Assembly: GCA_017562135.1 (NCBI GenBank)
Contig: QEYB01000936.1
Coordinates: 124,001-188,000 of the forward strand
Direction: 5' to 3'
Length of the DNA stretch: 64,000 nucleotides
Origin: Dipylidium caninum
Lineage: Eukaryota; Platyhelminthes; Cestoda; Cyclophyllidea; Dipylidiidae
Shown here: in pieces, positions 60,250 through 64,000 of the stretch
Layout: each line of letters starts with the position of its first letter
Position numbering within the stretch: position 1 is the stretch's first letter
Translations under genes and position numbers: made by a program
Notes under the pieces: generated by a model
The model's input: only the letters and a program-made list of their open reading frames with translations
Database searches by the model: none
Told to the model about the DNA's origin: nothing

Positions 60250-61606
60250 CCTATTTACTGGTACACCCAAATTCGTCCTCGTCTTGGGGACGTGTTCACA
60301 TCAAATGCGATGTGTGTTCGGAGACTTTATCACTCAAGGTTTAGTGAATTCCGCGAAATTCGAGGAGCTTTAATGGCATATTAAAGCTTTAACAAATCTC
60401 TTTGGACTTGTTGCCACATCTTCCAGAAGTCGAATTAGAGACAATAGCTCGACAATGTCTTTCATTTTGCCATCCTAATACGATTTCTTCAGGGCTCCCC
60501 CAAAGCGTTATTAGCCCAGTCTGATTACGACGTATTGATAGAGCATATCCCATTTCCTCCCACTTCTTCACTTTCTGGCACAGTACCGCTACGATATCAA
60601 ATATCCTCTACCTCTTTTGATACGTTCGCTCTCGGTATATTCAATCTTTTTATAGTCCCCTCCTGATCACAACTTATAAGAGATATAATTTACCATGATC
60701 TTAATCTAGAAAGGTTGCTCATATAATAAGTTTTCTTTTGTAATATCTACGACCGTAACACGATACGCGATCCCAAAGTGACGGAAAGTAACAATCGCAC
60801 ATCCGGTTGTTAGTGATTGTACTACTTGGATGTTTTACCTTTTATACTTGTCTTCTAACCGTTCTGGATGACGGGCCACCAAGAAAGTTCTCCTCCATTT
60901 TCGTAGACGTACGTTACTACGCAAAACTTTTCGAGAATGGCTTTAGTACCTTGATAACCCAGCGCAGTGAACTAACGCCAGAACGCTCTACTATCGGTGT
61001 TGAAGAGTAGAAACGACTCAATTGTACCATAACTTGAGTCCTGCACTGTCTGTTTAATCTTTTAATTTAATCATGCCACCTTGCCTTAAACATCTATGGC
61101 TACATTTCACTGTCAATCTCGACAAGTTTGACAAAATTTGGGGCCTTTGGACTTCTCGCGTCTCCCTCCTCCTGATATTTACTCCAATCTGTGTCAGAAA
61201 GGTTCTTTCTTCGCTTTCCTAGATAAAGACAAGCAGTACTATGTCTTCTTCCTACATCAGGTTAACCGGGGTAGGTCCACTATGCTCCCGCAGATCACTC
61301 TGTTTTCACCGCTATCTTCTTTGGCTTGGCACCCAGTGTAGGCCTCATTCATCCCAGTTACCCATTGGTGAAAAGAATCACCGAGCTATCCTAATTTTCG
61401 GATGTCAATTTGCCCTTAACGGGATGTCTAGGATAGGTAGGTGGCTGACCAAGTTCTGCAGACTCAATCACGAAAGTATTTATTTAATCACCTTCTTTTT
61501 ACCGCTCTTGTGACCCCCCGCACGTTTTTCGCTATTTAGATCTCCGGATAACGAGACATCATGGATTGAAGAGGCCATTTTCGGTCACCTCCGTTTAGGT
61601 TGGAAA
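60250..61606 (+). CDS. Scattered exons of an unidentified plus-strand gene
   Basis: Not recognised. Exon 60250-60338 (acceptor TTTATTTTAG, phases 1 to 0) codes WGRVHIKCDVCSETLSLK, with a CxxC pair typical of a zinc-binding turn. Exon 61540-61606 (acceptor GCTATTTAG, donor GTAAGG) codes SPDNETSWIEEAIFGHLRLG. A further block near 61362-61434 (PIGEKNHRAILIFGCQF) has a matching acceptor and donor. The three could be one gene, but intermediate exons and phases were not resolved. Confidence 0.3.
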
Positions 61607-63365
61607 GTAAGGGAATCATAAAACCTCGCCTTAGAGCGTTTTAAAAGTCCAGTGGGGTTAACAAACAGATAAAGGCGCACGTAGAAGTGTCCATTGCTTC
61701 CTTGTTGACTAAGGACGTCTATATTACATTGATTCGTTCAGCACTCATTCATCTGATAAGCTGGCAAAATGCCAAAATAATATAACTACTTTGTATTTGC
61801 GAGCATGGAGGGTGAATGAAATTCAAGCGCTAGAATTCAAACACTCCCTCTGTTTCGGTCATAAGGTGAAAGGAGATTGCAGCGACTTGTAACTGATTGT
61901 TAACGAAAACTTTTAACTACACACATCAGACCACGTAGTTTGTAAAAGCTGGCATCTTCAGATGTTTTAGTCACAGAAAACACTATCCTACCGGCGAGAC
62001 AAATAAATAAGATATGTTCCCCATTAATCGGCGAATAAAGGTGTGTACCACCGTCAATTTGACTGTTAGTTTATGGGTCTACAGTTTTTGACAAGTAACA
62101 CAAGTTTGTTTGACAAATGCTCGACTCTCTACTCTTATCGCTTAATGTACACATAGTGACGTACCAAATTAACTTAAACAAGGTTGATTCACGTAAATTT
62201 TGAACGTGAAGTCATAATGTACCTATGGTTACTGATGAGGTACATTTCGGCCACCGTATTTTATAATGATTTAACTAAGGAATAAAGGCTACAGAAACAT
62301 CTAAAAGTCTAGTGAAAATGTTTACTGAAGGTACAGTTTTTAGATGACATTCAGAAAACGATCCAAAAAATTTAAGATAGGTGATTTCGAGCTTTCTGAT
62401 GAACCACCTTCTCGGCGACCATCCTTCATCGGACCGTCTTGAAGCAAAATTGTTGTTTGACAACATCGGAGATGCCAGAAAGGCTAAATTCATCTCAGCA
62501 AACAATCTCAGACAATAGTCGGATGACATGACTGGTGCTGGAGAAGTATTGTCCGTAACTGGATTATTTAGAGACAGATACCCAAGAGAAGGGGTCGGCG
62601 ATGTTCAAGAAAAAGATCATCATAATATATCATGCTGTTTTGGGAGCTCGTGAAAAAATGTAGAACTTATTTGTGCCATTCTATCGCATTAACATATTTC
62701 TCGGACTTAGCATTCCCCGAATATCACTTGTCTTTGTCCCTACAAAATAGTTTAAAGGGAGGCATTTCAAAAACGGAGAAGATATCAAACGAGCACTAGT
62801 TTCAATTTTTTTGCGTCAAACGTGGAAATGGACATCATACTGGCAAAAAAAATCATTAATGATAATATCAATGATATTACTTGATAAAGTTTATTGGCAG
62901 TAAGAAAAAATATTGTTCTTTTTTTATTCTCAAAAAGGACAGAGCATTTCGATTTGGGATGAATAAACTCGATTACTCAGGGAGCGGTTGACAGCCAGGG
63001 GAAATAGGATTTTAAGTCTCCTCGATCGTCCCACCTCCGCCCTAACAACGCCACTTTCGCCAATGCGTTTTGTGATGCCAAGACGTAATAAACTTCCAGG
63101 TGAACGGGAATCTGGAGGATTTAGATGTCATGCTCTTTTGAGGAAGGTGGCTGAAGGAATAGGTGTGGTTACGAATCATCATAATAAGTGCATTTATATC
63201 TAATTTGACTAAAAAGGTGTACAATTCGGCAATTTTGAAAAGGAAAGGGTACGAGCTTTAGGAATAATGGAAAAAAAGAGAGGAAAGCGTAAAGACGAAG
63301 CATAACAACAAGCTTTGGGGGCAAATAATGGAAGAAGAGGTTTCTGTCCGCTGAGAGACGCCTAG
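61607..63365. other. Intergenic, nothing supported
   Basis: AT-rich, stops in all frames. Short open runs at 62275-62529 (minus) and 62988-63203 (plus) show no domain or splice context. Confidence 0.35.
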
Positions 63366-64000
63366 TCAATTGGACACAGGAGGCGAAGTGATGAGTGAGG
63401 GGTCAGTTGAAGGCGATGTCTCATTCTTCACGGAGGCGGTTGGAAGCACGGATTCACTGCCAATTCTCTCCGCGTCCGATGAATATTCATAGTCAATGAC
63501 TCTCGCAGACGTCAACGTTACCTCTCCGCTTGAACTGTCTTCAGTGGTAAAGGTGCCTTCTGTGCGTGCTAGTGAATGCGTTGTTACATTCTCTCCAACG
63601 TTTGAAGTCGCCCCACCTACCGTCTCGTAGGTCAATAGAATTGTTTCGACCTCCGCTATGTCGGATTCCGCTGTCCTCTCTTCTTCTGTTCCCTCCGCCA
63701 AAGTCGTTGCCTCAACTCGCGAATTCCCCGGCCTCTGACGAAGCTCCACCTTCCGATGCATCCGATGAAAGTGATGGTGTACCTTCACTCACTCCATCGT
63801 CTGAAGTCGTCTCACATTCTGTCTCTTCGGGGGATGAAGTTGTTTCGACCTCCGCTATGTCGGATTCCGCTGTCCTCTCTTCTTCTGTTCCCTCCGCCAA
63901 AGTCGTTGCCTCACTCGCGAATTCCCCGGCCTCTGACGAAGCTCCACCTTCCGATGCATCCGATGAAAGTGATGGTGTACCTTCACTCACTCCATCGTCT
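63366..64000 (-). CDS. C-terminus of an acidic Ser/Thr/Glu-rich tandem-repeat protein, one frameshift
   Basis: Not recognised. The gene runs on the minus strand, enters from beyond the window edge and ends at TGA 63366-63368 with SLITSPPVSN. The coding sequence is built of a 66-residue unit rich in Glu, Ser, Thr and Ala (EATTLAEGTEEERTAE, SEGTPSLSSDASEGGASSEA). One complete and one partial copy are visible. A single surplus base at 63714-63715 in the complete copy breaks the frame between the two halves. The unique C-terminal tail has N-glycosylation sites (GENVTT, VKNETS). The composition suggests a heavily O-glycosylated surface or secreted mucin-like protein, or an intrinsically disordered acidic protein; the sequence does not decide between them. 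Confidence 0.6.
63641..64000. repeat. 198-bp coding tandem repeat, near-identical copies
   Basis: Bases 63840-64000 repeat 63641-63802 exactly apart from one extra A at 63714-63715. The period is 198 bp, 66 codons. The array continues past the window end. Confidence 0.95.

Noticed and set aside
60250..60338. Resemblance of GRVHIKCDVCSETLSLK to parkin RING0
   Set aside because: Upstream and downstream exons show none of the other RING0/RBR cysteines; a single CxxC is too little.
60389..60571. Minus-strand frame faintly like an eIF4E segment (LSIRRNQTGLITLWG)
   Set aside because: No cap-binding Trp context, no adjoining matching exon, and no splice borders that fit.
1..64000. tRNA, rRNA, CRISPR, phage or bacterial operon
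   Set aside because: Nothing resembling these was seen on reading both strands; a tRNAscan or Rfam run would be needed to exclude small RNA genes.

Overview
This window looks like nuclear DNA of a parasitic flatworm, most likely a tapeworm. Every gene I can read is split by introns with GT-AG borders. Many introns are tiny (31-72 nt), 3' ends are compact, and the recognisable genes are metazoan: DDHD1-type phospholipase, CCDC61, tubulin cofactor E, lysosomal aspartylglucosaminidase, a Raw-type deoxyribosyltransferase-like protein and a venom-allergen-like CAP protein. I see no bacterial-style operon, phage, CRISPR array, rRNA or tRNA. The exact species is not claimed.

Layout. 0-1.3 kb: 3' part of an unidentified plus-strand gene carrying a KEN-box-like motif. 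1.6-6.9 kb and 8.5-13.5 kb: two consecutive minus-strand genes for single-pass membrane proteins with immunoglobulin-like ectodomains. The second is a complete eight-exon, 353-residue model with three Ig domains. 15-16 kb: two exons of a further minus-strand gene. 18.2-28.1 kb: an 11-exon DDHD1-like gene (768 aa), minus strand. 29.5-32.8 kb: CCDC61 homologue, plus strand, with introns of 31, 37 and 34 nt. 33.5-36.4 kb: TBCE, six exons, minus strand, divergent from AGA (37.3-40.3 kb, plus). 42.4-42.9 kb: a dead mariner transposase, right behind the 3' end of a long coiled-coil gene (43.0-46.7 kb, minus). 47.2-48.6 kb: orphan minus exons. 48.8-49.7 kb: a CAP/VAL gene, minus. 53.5 kb: one orphan terminal exon. 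55.6-58.7 kb: Raw-like gene, minus. 60-61.6 kb: orphan plus exons. 63.4-64.0 kb: C-terminal end of an acidic tandem-repeat protein, minus, running off the window.

The most useful observation concerns sequence integrity. Genes at 2-36 kb and 55-58 kb splice into long uninterrupted frames. AGA, the coiled-coil gene and the VAL gene (38-49.5 kb), plus the repeat protein at 63.7 kb, each need one or more 1-2 bp corrections, mostly extra bases in short homopolymers, although splice phases and protein similarity are otherwise intact. Either this block is poorly polished long-read sequence or several neighbouring genes have died recently. AGA carries six such lesions and is the best pseudogene candidate. 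All exon borders below were worked out by eye from frame, phase and splice dinucleotides; no transcript or database evidence was available.
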